Counted from the first letter of the stretch, positions 1 through 5,028 are shown. The stretch is 5,028 nt of DNA from Lachnospiraceae bacterium (GCA_031262285.1 JAISHZ010000167.1:1-5028), one strand, 5' to 3'. Notes: generated from the letters alone by a model not told the origin. A program made the numbers and translations.

Positions 1-936
1 GATGAAAACGACTGGGATATAGATGCTGTGGAGAGCCTACGGTTTTTATGCAGCCACAACAGGGTAGATATCGTTATTCTATCCGAAGACGATTATCCAG
101 AATCGATTGAAAGTATTAAACTTCAGTTCAAGCCTTACTATTTGGATGGAGCTATATTAGAAGTACTCAGAGTCTCGCATTTATCTACAAAAGAGAAAGT
201 TGTTCAAGAGTATTTAATGTCTCATCCTGATCTTTTAAGATATGTCATTGTTGATTATGTGGACTTGGAGAAACATTTCCGTGGGAGAACCGTGTGTATC
301 AGGAATAGTTATGTGTTGAATAAAGAAACAGCAACAAAAGCAAAACGTATATTGGAGTTCGGTCCATGGTGGTCTGATCAATATAGATTGGAAGTGGATA
401 ATGTTGGAAAAGACCAACTGATAGAGGACTACTATAAAAAAGTGATATTTCTTGATATTGATGGTGTACTCAATGAGGAGGATAGAGGACCGACAATCGT
501 TGAAGATTATGTAAAAAATTTGGCATGGATTGTAGAAGAGACGGGGGCGGAGATTATACTTTCTTCATCATGGAGATATACATATGGGAGTTATGCCTAT
601 ATGGGATTTCCGGGAGATGATCAAAGCATGGAAATGCTATTGGATTACTTTGACAAGTATACCCTTAAAGTTTCTGGTATCACACCAAGATATTTTAATG
701 GTCCAAATGGGCGTCCATTTGAAATTAGATCGTGGCTGTGTCAACGACCAGAAGTAGAACGCTTTGTTATTTTGGACGATGAAACTTTCTGGAAATGGAA
801 CTGGCTGGAGCCACATGTTGTATGTACGTCAAGAAAAACCGATAGAATGAAGTACCAAACAGGATTGGACAGGGAATATGCAGAAAGAGCAATCATGATT
901 CTTAAGGGAGAGTATAAACAGCCTACAGTACAGTAA
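1..936 (+). CDS. Tandem HAD-domain protein (5' end missing); C-terminal HAD_SAK-like phosphatase domain
   Basis: The frame is open from base 1 (Asp-Glu-Asn-Asp-Trp...), so the true start lies upstream. The GTG at 28 lacks a ribosome site and is not favoured. 311 residues are visible. The C-terminal half is a HAD-superfamily hydrolase domain. Motif I is FLDIDGVLN with nucleophile D152 and acid/base D154. The motif II region is LSSSWR (188-192), and the late acidic motif is ILDDE (D259, D260). This pattern resembles the HAD domain named after Swiss Army Knife RNA-repair proteins, which suggests a phosphatase acting on a nucleic-acid end or small phosphoester; the substrate is unknown. Residues 10-120 repeat the same fold pattern without the catalytic residues: DIVILSEDD (23-31) sits where AEIILSSSW does, and YVIVDYVDL (81-89) where FVILDDETF does. 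No signal peptide or membrane segment is seen. The gene looks more A+T-rich than the ABC-F gene. Confidence 0.85.
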   Translation, partial: DENDWDIDAVESLRFLCSHNRVDIVILSEDDYPESIESIKLQFKPYYLDGAILEVLRVSHLSTKEKVVQEYLMSHPDLLRYVIVDYVDLEKHFRGRTVCIRNSYVLNKETATKAKRILEFGPWWSDQYRLEVDNVGKDQLIEDYYKKVIFLDIDGVLNEEDRGPTIVEDYVKNLAWIVEETGAEIILSSSWRYTYGSYAYMGFPGDDQSMEMLLDYFDKYTLKVSGITPRYFNGPNGRPFEIRSWLCQRPEVERFVILDDETFWKWNWLEPHVVCTSRKTDRMKYQTGLDREYAERAIMILKGEYKQPTVQ

Positions 937-1204
937 ACAAGAAATCGTAAACTTAAAGAATGTCTCGGACAAGTCTACCTTTAACTTGTTATTTGGACTG
1001 TTTCGTTCGCAAAGTTCGTTCATGTTTTTGGTGGCAAAGAATTGATCTCCATGATATGATTAAGGAAGACATGGGACATCCTATCGGCAAATTGATGCGT
1101 GAACAAACAGCTCGATAGGCGGCTCAAAAAAACTAAATTCGTGGGGACTATTGCCAAGGTATCACACAAAGCATAGGAAAATACAACAAGCATAAGGAGC
1201 ACAC
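937..1204. other. Intergenic gap, possible decayed coding remnant
   Basis: No supported gene is visible. A 52-codon frame runs from ATG 960 to TAG 1116-1118 without a ribosome site. Its second half (about 1032-1115) reads like ordinary soluble protein sequence (e.g. IDLHDMIKEDMGHPIGK). A neighbouring frame continues with basic residues until a stop just before the kinase gene. This could be a fragment of a decayed gene, but I recognise no family. No terminator with a U-run follows the HAD gene. The only other structure is a pair of TTCGTTC direct repeats (1002-1008, 1015-1021). The ribosome site of the next gene is AAGGAG at 1194-1199. Confidence 0.4.
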
Positions 1205-1771
1205 ATGAACATTTCTATTACAGGTAATCTAGGAAGCGGAAAATCCAGTATTTGTAAGATCCTTCGGGAGAAAGGCTATGACATTATTTCCGCAGGCACG
1301 ATTTTTCGGGATCTTGCGAAGGAACACCATATGTCGGTGGAGGACTTTAACAAGAAGGTCAACGAAGATATTCAAAGGGGGGATCATTCGGTGGATGATC
1401 TGATTGATCAGCGCACCACTAAGATTGATGAGACCAGAGACAATGTGATCTTTGATTCCAGGCTGGCATGGCACTTCGCACCCCGGTCATATAAGGTATT
1501 TGTAACAGTAGATATCGATGAAGCCGCCAAGAGGGTCTATCAGGATGGGAAACGTGCGGATTCGGAAAGTTACAGCTCCCTGGAAGAATGTAAAAATGCG
1601 CTGCTCCACCGTCAGGAGTTGGAGCGTCAGCGCTTTTTAGAATTGTACCAAATCAACTATTTTGATCAGAACAATTATGATTTAGTAGTCGATAGTACCG
1701 CTTTGACGCCCCAGGAAGTGGCGGAGCGGATTGTTGAAAGTTTTGTTCTCTTTCAACAATCCAACCAATGA
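1205..1771 (+). CDS. Cytidylate-kinase-like P-loop nucleotide kinase
   Basis: Complete 188-residue protein. The ATG at 1205 follows AAGGAG (1194-1199) at 5-nt spacing. The Walker A loop is GNLGSGKSS (7-15). Next comes an ISAGTIFRDLAKE stretch (28-40) like the NMP-binding part of small archaeal-type CMP kinases, where the same region commonly reads SAGEIFRELA. Then come DSRLAWHF (84-91), a basic lid-like segment with R110, K116 and R117, and a C-terminal YDLVVDSTALTPQEVAERI (158-176) typical of these kinases. The expected reaction is ATP-dependent phosphorylation of (d)CMP or a related monophosphate in the cytoplasm. At 188 residues it is shorter than the usual bacterial Cmk (about 220-230), so a paralogue with a different nucleotide or other small substrate is possible. 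The gene is convergent with the ABC-F gene. Its last codons contain a 13-bp perfect inverted repeat. The general family is secure; the substrate is not. Confidence 0.8.
   Translation: MNISITGNLGSGKSSICKILREKGYDIISAGTIFRDLAKEHHMSVEDFNKKVNEDIQRGDHSVDDLIDQRTTKIDETRDNVIFDSRLAWHFAPRSYKVFVTVDIDEAAKRVYQDGKRADSESYSSLEECKNALLHRQELERQRFLELYQINYFDQNNYDLVVDSTALTPQEVAERIVESFVLFQQSNQ
1728..1762. repeat. Perfect 13-bp inverted repeat in the 3' end of the kinase gene
   Basis: GGATTGTTGAAAG (1728-1740) and CTTTCAACAATCC (1750-1762) are exact reverse complements separated by 9 nt (TTTTGTTCT). They encode the end of the kinase, and the stop codon follows 6 nt later. The RNA would form a stable hairpin at the 3' end of the transcript. 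There is no U-run after it on either strand, so a classical intrinsic terminator is not shown. It may protect the 3' end or act as a weak bidirectional barrier between the convergent genes. Confidence 0.7.
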
Positions 1772-1804
1772 ATAGGATTACACAGCTTAATATGCACGTG
1801 CACA

Positions 1805-1838
1805 TAGCAATCTGTGGGGATCATGGGGTCAAAATACC
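1805..1838 (+). repeat. Partial copy of the intergenic hairpin repeat, 3' of the ABC-F gene
   Basis: This stretch matches 3974-4006 at about 30 of 33 positions with one extra base: both share TAGCAATC, GATCA/TATCA and the block GGGGTCAAAATACC. Weaker similarity continues on both sides. On the left, AGGATT (1774-1779) corresponds to AGGATTGC at 3928-3935. On the right, CCATCACAATG resembles CCATCATCATAACATG. The region therefore looks like a degenerate copy of the last two hairpins of the element at 3818-4016, in the same orientation. A 10-bp palindrome, TGCACGTGCA, lies just to the left. It fills the gap between the converging kinase and ABC-F genes. Confidence 0.7.
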
Positions 1839-1866
1839 GTCTGACCTACCATCACAATGTAATGTG

Positions 1867-3774
1867 TCACACATCAGATTCTGCAAGACTTTCCCACAAA
1901 CCATACTGCTGTTCCAGACTCTGTTCCACTCCCTCCAGGGTCTGGGACAGTTCTTGGAGCCGCTGAAAGTTAGACCCTGTCTCGGGCAGATTCATTTCAG
2001 CCGTTAAAGCCTCTTTTTGATCCTCCAATGAAGTGATCTCTTCCTCGCACTTTCGCAGATCATTCTCATGTTTGCGTTTTTGCGCCGCTGCTTCCTTCTG
2101 GGTTTGCCATTCCTGCTTCACTGCAGATACCTTTTTGACCGCAACAGCTTCCCCTTTGGGTGCCAATTCTTCCCGTTTCTCCAGATAGTAATCATAATTC
2201 CCCAGATAATTCACGAACTGCCCCAGTTTCAGTTCCAGAATCCGATGGGCTGTCTTATTAATGAAATACCGATCATGAGAGACATATAAAACCGTTCCTT
2301 CATAATGATTTAATGCATTTTCCAATATTTCTTTTGACATAATATCTAAATGGTTCGTAGGTTCGTCCAAAATCAGAAAATTCGCATTGCTTAGCATCAG
2401 TTTAGCCAATGAAACTCGCCCTCGCTCTCCGCCGCTTAGGGAAGAAATTACCTGAAATACGTCGTCTCCTGTAAACAAAAAAGCGGCCAGTATATTGCGG
2501 ATTTCCGTATTTGTCAGAGTGGGATATGCATCTGCAAGCTCCGAAAAAAGAGTTTTCTCTGAGTGGAGCACATTGTGCTCCTGGTCATAATACCCGATTT
2601 CCACCTTGGAACCTAGTGTAACAGACCCCGTATCCGGCGGCAGTAATCCATTGATCATTTTAAGTAAAGTGGTCTTACCGGTCCCATTATCCCCGATAAT
2701 CGCCACATGCTCCCCACGCTTGATCTCCAGATCCACATGAGCAAAAAGAGCTTCCGTCCCGAATGCCTTACTCAGATCCTGAATCGTCAGCACATCATTG
2801 CCGCTAAGTTTTCGCGGGCTTAAGGTGAGATGCATATCCGTACGCTCTTCGGTGGGCTTATCTAGTACCTGGATCTTATCCAGCATCTTCACCCGGCTCT
2901 CCGCCCGCTTAATGGATTTTTCCCGGTTAAAGCTCCGAAGTTTCTCAATCACTTCCTCCTGGTGACGTATCTCCTTTTGTTGATTCAGATACGCATGCCA
3001 AGCGGCGGTACGAAGCTGCTCCTTCTTGCCGGCATAAGCAGAGTAGTTCCCCTGAAATACAGTAGCCTTACTTTGCTCCAGCTCGATCACTTTCTTCGCC
3101 ACTCGATCCAGAAAGTATCGGTCATGGGATACCACCAGCACACCGCCCTTATAGTTCATCAAATATGTCTCCAACCAACTAATGGAATTCATATCCAAAT
3201 GGTTGGTAGGCTCATCCAATATGATCAAATCCGGTGCCAAAAGAAGCAGCTTCCCTAAAGCCACCCGCGTCTTCTGACCGCCGGACAACGTATCCGTCTG
3301 CTTCTGAAAGTCCTCATCACCAAATCCAAGTCCCTTTAATACCCCTGTGATTTCGCTCTGGTATTTATATCCGCCCTTTTGCTCATATTCATGGGTCAGC
3401 CGTCCATACTGCTCCATCAGCTCTGTGAGCGCATCTCCAGTCGCATGGTGCATAGCTGCTTCACACTCTCGCATCCGCCGCTCCAGCTCCAGTACATCCT
3501 GCTTGGCTGACATCAGTTCATCGTAGATCGTATGGGCAGAGTCTAGTGCGGCATTTTGCGGCAGATATCCAACAGAACGATTCTTAGTCAAAATGACGGA
3601 ACCGTCTTCAGCAGGCAGTTCTCCCATAATAATCCGCAGCAGCGTCGTCTTCCCCGCTCCATTGACCCCTACTAAAGCGGTCTTCTCCATATCCTCTAAA
3701 AAGAAAGAAATATCTTTTAAAATAACCTTTCCTGAAAAAGAAATCGAAATATTCTGACAATTCAACAATATCAT
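1867..3774 (-). CDS. ydiF: ABC-F family ATPase, YdiF/Uup-type translation factor
   Basis: Complete 635-residue protein with two ATP-binding cassettes and no membrane segment, as expected for cytoplasmic ABC-F proteins that act at the ribosome. Cassette 1 has Walker A GVNGAGKT (36-43), Q73, signature LSGGQ (163-167), Walker B with D187 and catalytic E188, and switch SHD (216-218). A charged linker (about 245-320) carries the family's ribosome/P-site tRNA contact region. Cassette 2 has Walker A GDNGTGKT (361-368), Q398, LSGGE (446-450), Walker B D470/E471 and SHD (499-501). Residues about 555-630 form a C-terminal coiled coil, as in Uup and YdiF. Length and the MILL start match Bacillus YdiF (about 640 residues), favouring a general translation factor over an antibiotic-resistance ABC-F. 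The start at 3774 is chosen because AGGAG lies 7 nt upstream. The frame stays open for 66 more codons to 3972, but these are translated repeat DNA. The gene appears monocistronic. Confidence 0.93.
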   Translation of the reverse strand: MILLNCQNISISFSGKVILKDISFFLEDMEKTALVGVNGAGKTTLLRIIMGELPAEDGSVILTKNRSVGYLPQNAALDSAHTIYDELMSAKQDVLELERRMRECEAAMHHATGDALTELMEQYGRLTHEYEQKGGYKYQSEITGVLKGLGFGDEDFQKQTDTLSGGQKTRVALGKLLLLAPDLIILDEPTNHLDMNSISWLETYLMNYKGGVLVVSHDRYFLDRVAKKVIELEQSKATVFQGNYSAYAGKKEQLRTAAWHAYLNQQKEIRHQEEVIEKLRSFNREKSIKRAESRVKMLDKIQVLDKPTEERTDMHLTLSPRKLSGNDVLTIQDLSKAFGTEALFAHVDLEIKRGEHVAIIGDNGTGKTTLLKMINGLLPPDTGSVTLGSKVEIGYYDQEHNVLHSEKTLFSELADAYPTLTNTEIRNILAAFLFTGDDVFQVISSLSGGERGRVSLAKLMLSNANFLILDEPTNHLDIMSKEILENALNHYEGTVLYVSHDRYFINKTAHRILELKLGQFVNYLGNYDYYLEKREELAPKGEAVAVKKVSAVKQEWQTQKEAAAQKRKHENDLRKCEEEITSLEDQKEALTAEMNLPETGSNFQRLQELSQTLEGVEQSLEQQYGLWESLAESDV

Positions 3775-3781
3775 CTCTAAA

Positions 3782-3786
3782 CTCCT
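3782..3786 (-). promoter_or_regulatory. Ribosome binding site that fixes the ABC-F start
   Basis: CTCCT on the + strand reads AGGAG on the coding strand, 7 nt before the ATG at 3774-3772. The protein from this ATG begins MILLNCQNISISF, which aligns with the start of cassette 1 in this family. The upstream ATG at 3972 lies inside the repeat element, so the longer frame is rejected. Confidence 0.85.
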
Positions 3787-3806
3787 GTATCCTTCGTCTG
3801 TTCTTT

Positions 3807-3819
3807 TCATCATAACATG
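3807..3819. repeat. 13-bp direct repeat, left copy
   Basis: TCATCATAACATG occurs here and again, identically, at 4018-4030. The two copies bracket the hairpin element and lie 211 bp apart. They could be a target-site duplication left by insertion or a conserved edge of the repeat unit. On the minus strand the copy reads TGTTATGAT, an extended -10-like sequence. Confidence 0.7.
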
Positions 3820-4016
3820 ATACCAGGGTTCAAAGGTCATGTTTGACTTGCTTGCAAGGCAAAACATGACATTGGAACCCGCCAAAACACGAGAAAGTAG
3901 CCCGATAGGGCGGATTTCGAGTGTTTTAGGATTGCGGGATGTGCGAAACGCACGAAGAACGCGCGCGAGCACGTAGCAATCCGTAGGTATCAGGGGTCAA
4001 AATACCTTTTGACCCC
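3818..4016. repeat. Multi-hairpin intergenic repeat element (about 200 bp)
   Basis: A set of nested inverted repeats forms a clover-like layout. Closing arms: TGATACC (3818-3824) and GGTATCA (3986-3992). Hairpin A: 19-nt arms 3826-3844 and 3862-3880, 17 of 19 complementary, with CTTGC/GCAAG near the tip. Hairpin B: AAAACAC (3884-3890) and GTGTTTT (3921-3927), capped by GCCC-GATA-GGGC (3900-3911). Hairpin C: ATTGC (3931-3935) and GCAAT (3976-3980), with inner GTGCG-AAA-CGCAC (3941-3953). A fifth hairpin follows at 3993-4016. No transposase is present. The 3' third recurs at 1805-1838, showing that it is repetitive. It could be a MITE- or REP-like mobile element, a structured RNA, or a leader of the ABC-F mRNA. 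Its minus strand is open as a continuation of the ABC-F frame, which can mislead gene callers. Confidence 0.75.
3993..4016. repeat. Perfect 10-bp stem hairpin ending the repeat element
   Basis: GGGGTCAAAA (3993-4002), loop TACC, TTTTGACCCC (4007-4016): ten uninterrupted pairs. The T-tract is inside the stem rather than after it, so it is not a standard terminator on either strand. The left arm and loop are conserved in the copy at 1805-1838, where the right arm is degenerate (only the GGTCA/TGACC core remains). Confidence 0.75.
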
Positions 4017-4017
4017 A

Positions 4018-4030
4018 TCATCATAACATG
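4018..4030 (-). promoter_or_regulatory. 13-bp direct repeat, right copy; candidate extended -10 for ABC-F
   Basis: This copy is identical to 3807-3819. On the minus strand it contains TGT followed by TATGAT (-10 at 4025-4020), matching the extended -10 form TGnTATNNT. I see no good -35 at 16-18 nt spacing for either copy, so promoter activity is a guess. If this copy is active, the ABC-F mRNA would carry the whole hairpin element in its leader. If the copy at 3807-3819 is active, the leader would be about 30 nt and lack it. Confidence 0.35.
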
Positions 4031-4070
4031 TGTTGCTATTCATTTCTACTGAAATATGATTTGATTTATC

Positions 4071-4099
4071 TTGCAAAATTTACGAATATAAACTATGCT
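4071..4099 (+). promoter_or_regulatory. Candidate sigma-A promoter for the response-regulator operon
   Basis: TTGCAA (4071-4076) and TATGCT (4094-4099) are separated by 17 nt in an A+T-rich stretch, each matching the consensus at 4 of 6 positions. An alternative pair, TTGATT (4061-4066) and TATAAA (4087-4092), has a 20-nt spacer, which is too long. Either would give a leader of roughly 130-140 nt that includes the hairpin and mini-ORF at 4128-4179. Confidence 0.35.
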
Positions 4100-4127
4100 T
4101 TTATCAATTGCATACGAAACATAGGAG

Positions 4128-4179
4128 GCGCATATGAAATATTTCTTCTAATACACAAAAAAAGAATAATTTCAAGCGC
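4128..4179 (+). other. Leader hairpin upstream of the response regulator
   Basis: GCGC (4128-4131) pairs with GCGC (4176-4179). After a 3/1-nt bulge, 13-nt arms 4135-4147 and 4162-4174 are complementary at 11 of 13 positions. The loop is 14 nt and A-rich (4148-4161). The stem starts at the last base of a strong AGGAGG and takes in the ATG of the mini-ORF at 4134, so folding would compete with its translation. No U-run follows, so it is not a plain terminator. Confidence 0.5.
4134..4151 (+). CDS. Possible 5-codon leader ORF (MKYFF)
   Basis: ATG AAA TAT TTC TTC TAA follows a consensus AGGAGG (4123-4128) at 5-nt spacing, the strongest ribosome site in the window. Its start lies inside a hairpin stem (4128-4179), 88 nt before the response regulator. 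It may be a translated leader peptide that influences the downstream operon, or the start of a gene lost by mutation. The bases after the stop do not continue a convincing reading frame in any phase. So short an ORF cannot be shown to be real from one sequence. Confidence 0.25.
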   Translation: MKYFF

Positions 4180-4239
4180 ATAACGTCCCATATAGAACAA
4201 GCCAAGATATACCGCCCCATACCCCACAGGAGTAGGATC

Positions 4240-4980
4240 ATGACCAGAATATTGATATGTGATGATAACATCAATGACCTAGAGGAACTATACCAAATCA
4301 CAGAGAATTATTATAACAAAACGGATAAAGATGCACCTGTTGCTTCCTATTCTATACTGAGATTTACGGATCCCCATAAAGCACTTGATTATATCGAAGA
4401 TGGTAACAAGATTGATATCGCTATACTTGATGTTTTAATGCCCCGGATGAACGGTATGGAGTTGGCAGCAGGTATGCGGGAATTAGGATTCGGAGGTTAC
4501 TTGATATTTCTGACTTCATCGAATGATTTTGCGGCGCAAAGTTACTCCGTCAAAGCGTTTTCCTATATACTCAAACCCGCAGAACGGCATGCTGTGAGTG
4601 AGCTTCTTGACATCATAGAGAAAATGAGACAAGCAGATGACCGCAATGGATTCCCCTTGACGCGCAGGAGCGGTGTGCGATTTGTGCTATATACAGAGCT
4701 GATGTACATCGAGTCTATGAATCATCAGTTGCTTTTTCATCTGATAGATGGTGAGATCATCAGCATCTATGCCACCCTTAGAGAATATTCAGAAATGTTA
4801 CTTGCCAAACCCCAGATGTGCAGACCTCAAAAAAGTTTTATCATCAATCTTGATTATGTGCGTTCCTTTGAAAACAGCTCGATTTATATGAGAGATGGTA
4901 TGCGCATATCTGTGCCGAAAGAATTTGAAACGATCAAAGAGAAGTGGCTGGAGCGGATGTTTGGACAGAAGGAGTGGTGA
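4240..4980 (+). CDS. LytTR-family response regulator
   Basis: Complete 246-residue two-component response regulator, the cytoplasmic transcription-controlling half of a sensor pair. The ATG at 4240 follows AGGAG (4228-4232) at 7-nt spacing. The receiver domain (about 1-125) has the acidic pair D8/D9, phosphoacceptor D64 in AILDVLMPRMNG, T92 and K112 (ILKP), so all phosphotransfer residues are present. The LytTR DNA-binding domain (about 140-240) shows YIESMNHQLLFH (156-167), CRPQKSFIINLDYVRSF (194-210) and ISVPKEFETIKEKWLERM (223-240), the usual pattern of AgrA/LytR-type regulators. These proteins bind short direct repeats and often control peptide signalling, bacteriocin or cell-envelope genes. 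The stop codon overlaps the start of the next frame, implying a coupled operon, possibly with its sensor kinase. The target genes cannot be read from this window. The divergent neighbour is the ABC-F gene. Confidence 0.93.
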   Translation: MTRILICDDNINDLEELYQITENYYNKTDKDAPVASYSILRFTDPHKALDYIEDGNKIDIAILDVLMPRMNGMELAAGMRELGFGGYLIFLTSSNDFAAQSYSVKAFSYILKPAERHAVSELLDIIEKMRQADDRNGFPLTRRSGVRFVLYTELMYIESMNHQLLFHLIDGEIISIYATLREYSEMLLAKPQMCRPQKSFIINLDYVRSFENSSIYMRDGMRISVPKEFETIKEKWLERMFGQKEW

Positions 4981-5028
4981 TAATCGATTTTTACGTAGGA
5001 AACGGGGCATTTTACGCAGACGGCACAT
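4977..5028 (+). CDS. Start of a translationally coupled downstream gene (3' end missing)
   Basis: GTG at 4977-4979 overlaps the TGA of the response regulator in a GTGA junction. The frame stays open for the remaining 17 codons (IIDFYVGNGAFYADG after the start). AAGGAG (4969-4974) lies upstream but only 2 nt from the GTG, closer than ideal, so the true start could differ; a second frame is also open to the window end. Position suggests a partner of the response regulator, such as a sensor histidine kinase, but no kinase motif or membrane segment is visible in so short a piece. Confidence 0.45.
   Translation, partial: MIIDFYVGNGAFYADGT

Noticed and set aside
28..30. GTG at 28 as the start of the HAD gene
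   Set aside because: The frame is open to base 1, no ribosome site precedes the GTG, and the first HAD repeat would lose its motif I strand, so the gene most likely begins outside the window.
829..1202. Minus-strand frames covering the HAD gene end and the 937-1204 gap
   Set aside because: They encode Cys/Leu/Ser/Phe-rich strings with no motif and no ribosome site; the first overlaps the real HAD coding region.
1839..1866. ABC-F intrinsic terminator just past its stop codon
   Set aside because: GGTCA/TGACC can pair on the minus strand, but the stem is short and no U-run follows, so I do not call a terminator.
1768..2289. Two + strand frames (1768-2007 and 2068-2289) opposite the ABC-F gene end
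   Set aside because: They lie antisense to the conserved ABC-F coiled-coil and cassette 2 sequence, and have no ribosome sites or recognisable domains. Their open frames follow from the codon use of the real gene.
3993..4016. The 10-bp perfect hairpin as an intrinsic terminator
   Set aside because: Its T residues are inside the stem and neither strand has a U-run after the stem. It would also sit upstream of both divergent genes, not after one.
3818..4016. A tRNA, riboswitch or CRISPR-like array in the hairpin region
   Set aside because: The clover-like arms do not have tRNA arm lengths or invariant bases, there are no regularly spaced identical repeats, and I recognise no known riboswitch core.
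4104..4301. Minus-strand 65-codon frame across the response-regulator leader
   Set aside because: It overlaps the start of the well-supported regulator, has no ribosome site, and its hydrophobic look comes from antisense of A-rich sequence.
1..5028. A new defence or RNA-repair island built from the HAD, kinase and ABC-F genes
   Set aside because: The genes lie on different strands with gaps, and no ligase, nuclease or toxin gene is present. The HAD_SAK name alone does not support an RNA-repair system here.

Overview
The window (about 43% G+C by eye) looks like chromosomal DNA of a gut-type Clostridia bacterium, most likely Lachnospiraceae. This rests on strong AGGAG ribosome sites, the YdiF-type ABC-F protein, a LytTR response regulator with a coupled downstream gene, and a hairpin-rich intergenic repeat of a kind I associate from memory with Lachnospiraceae genomes. 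The taxon is an inference; no rRNA or tRNA gene is present.

Layout. Positions 1-936 (+) hold the 3' part of a gene for a protein with two HAD-type phosphatase-like domains; the second has intact motifs and the first has decayed ones. Positions 937-1204 hold no convincing gene. Positions 1205-1771 (+) encode a small CMP-kinase-like P-loop kinase whose last codons form a perfect 13-bp inverted repeat. Positions 1867-3774 (-) encode a complete 635-aa ABC-F translation factor, convergent with the kinase gene. Positions 3775-4239 are non-coding apart from a possible 5-codon leader ORF. They contain a roughly 200-bp multi-hairpin repeat between 13-bp direct repeats, then a leader hairpin. Positions 4240-4980 (+) encode a LytTR response regulator. 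Its stop codon overlaps the GTG of a further gene that runs off the end.

How the parts may work together. The response regulator and the overlapping next gene look like one operon, probably a peptide or envelope-signal two-component system, but the partner is too truncated to identify. The ABC-F gene stands alone and has copies of one repeat family on both sides, in the same orientation. The repeat upstream would lie in the ABC-F 5' leader if transcription starts at the outer direct repeat. The HAD and kinase genes share a strand, but the 268-bp gap gives no evidence that they form one operon.

Least explained are the repeat element around ABC-F, the hairpin with a mini-ORF ahead of the response regulator, and the duplicated HAD architecture. 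I see no CRISPR array, transposase, phage gene or recognisable new defence system.
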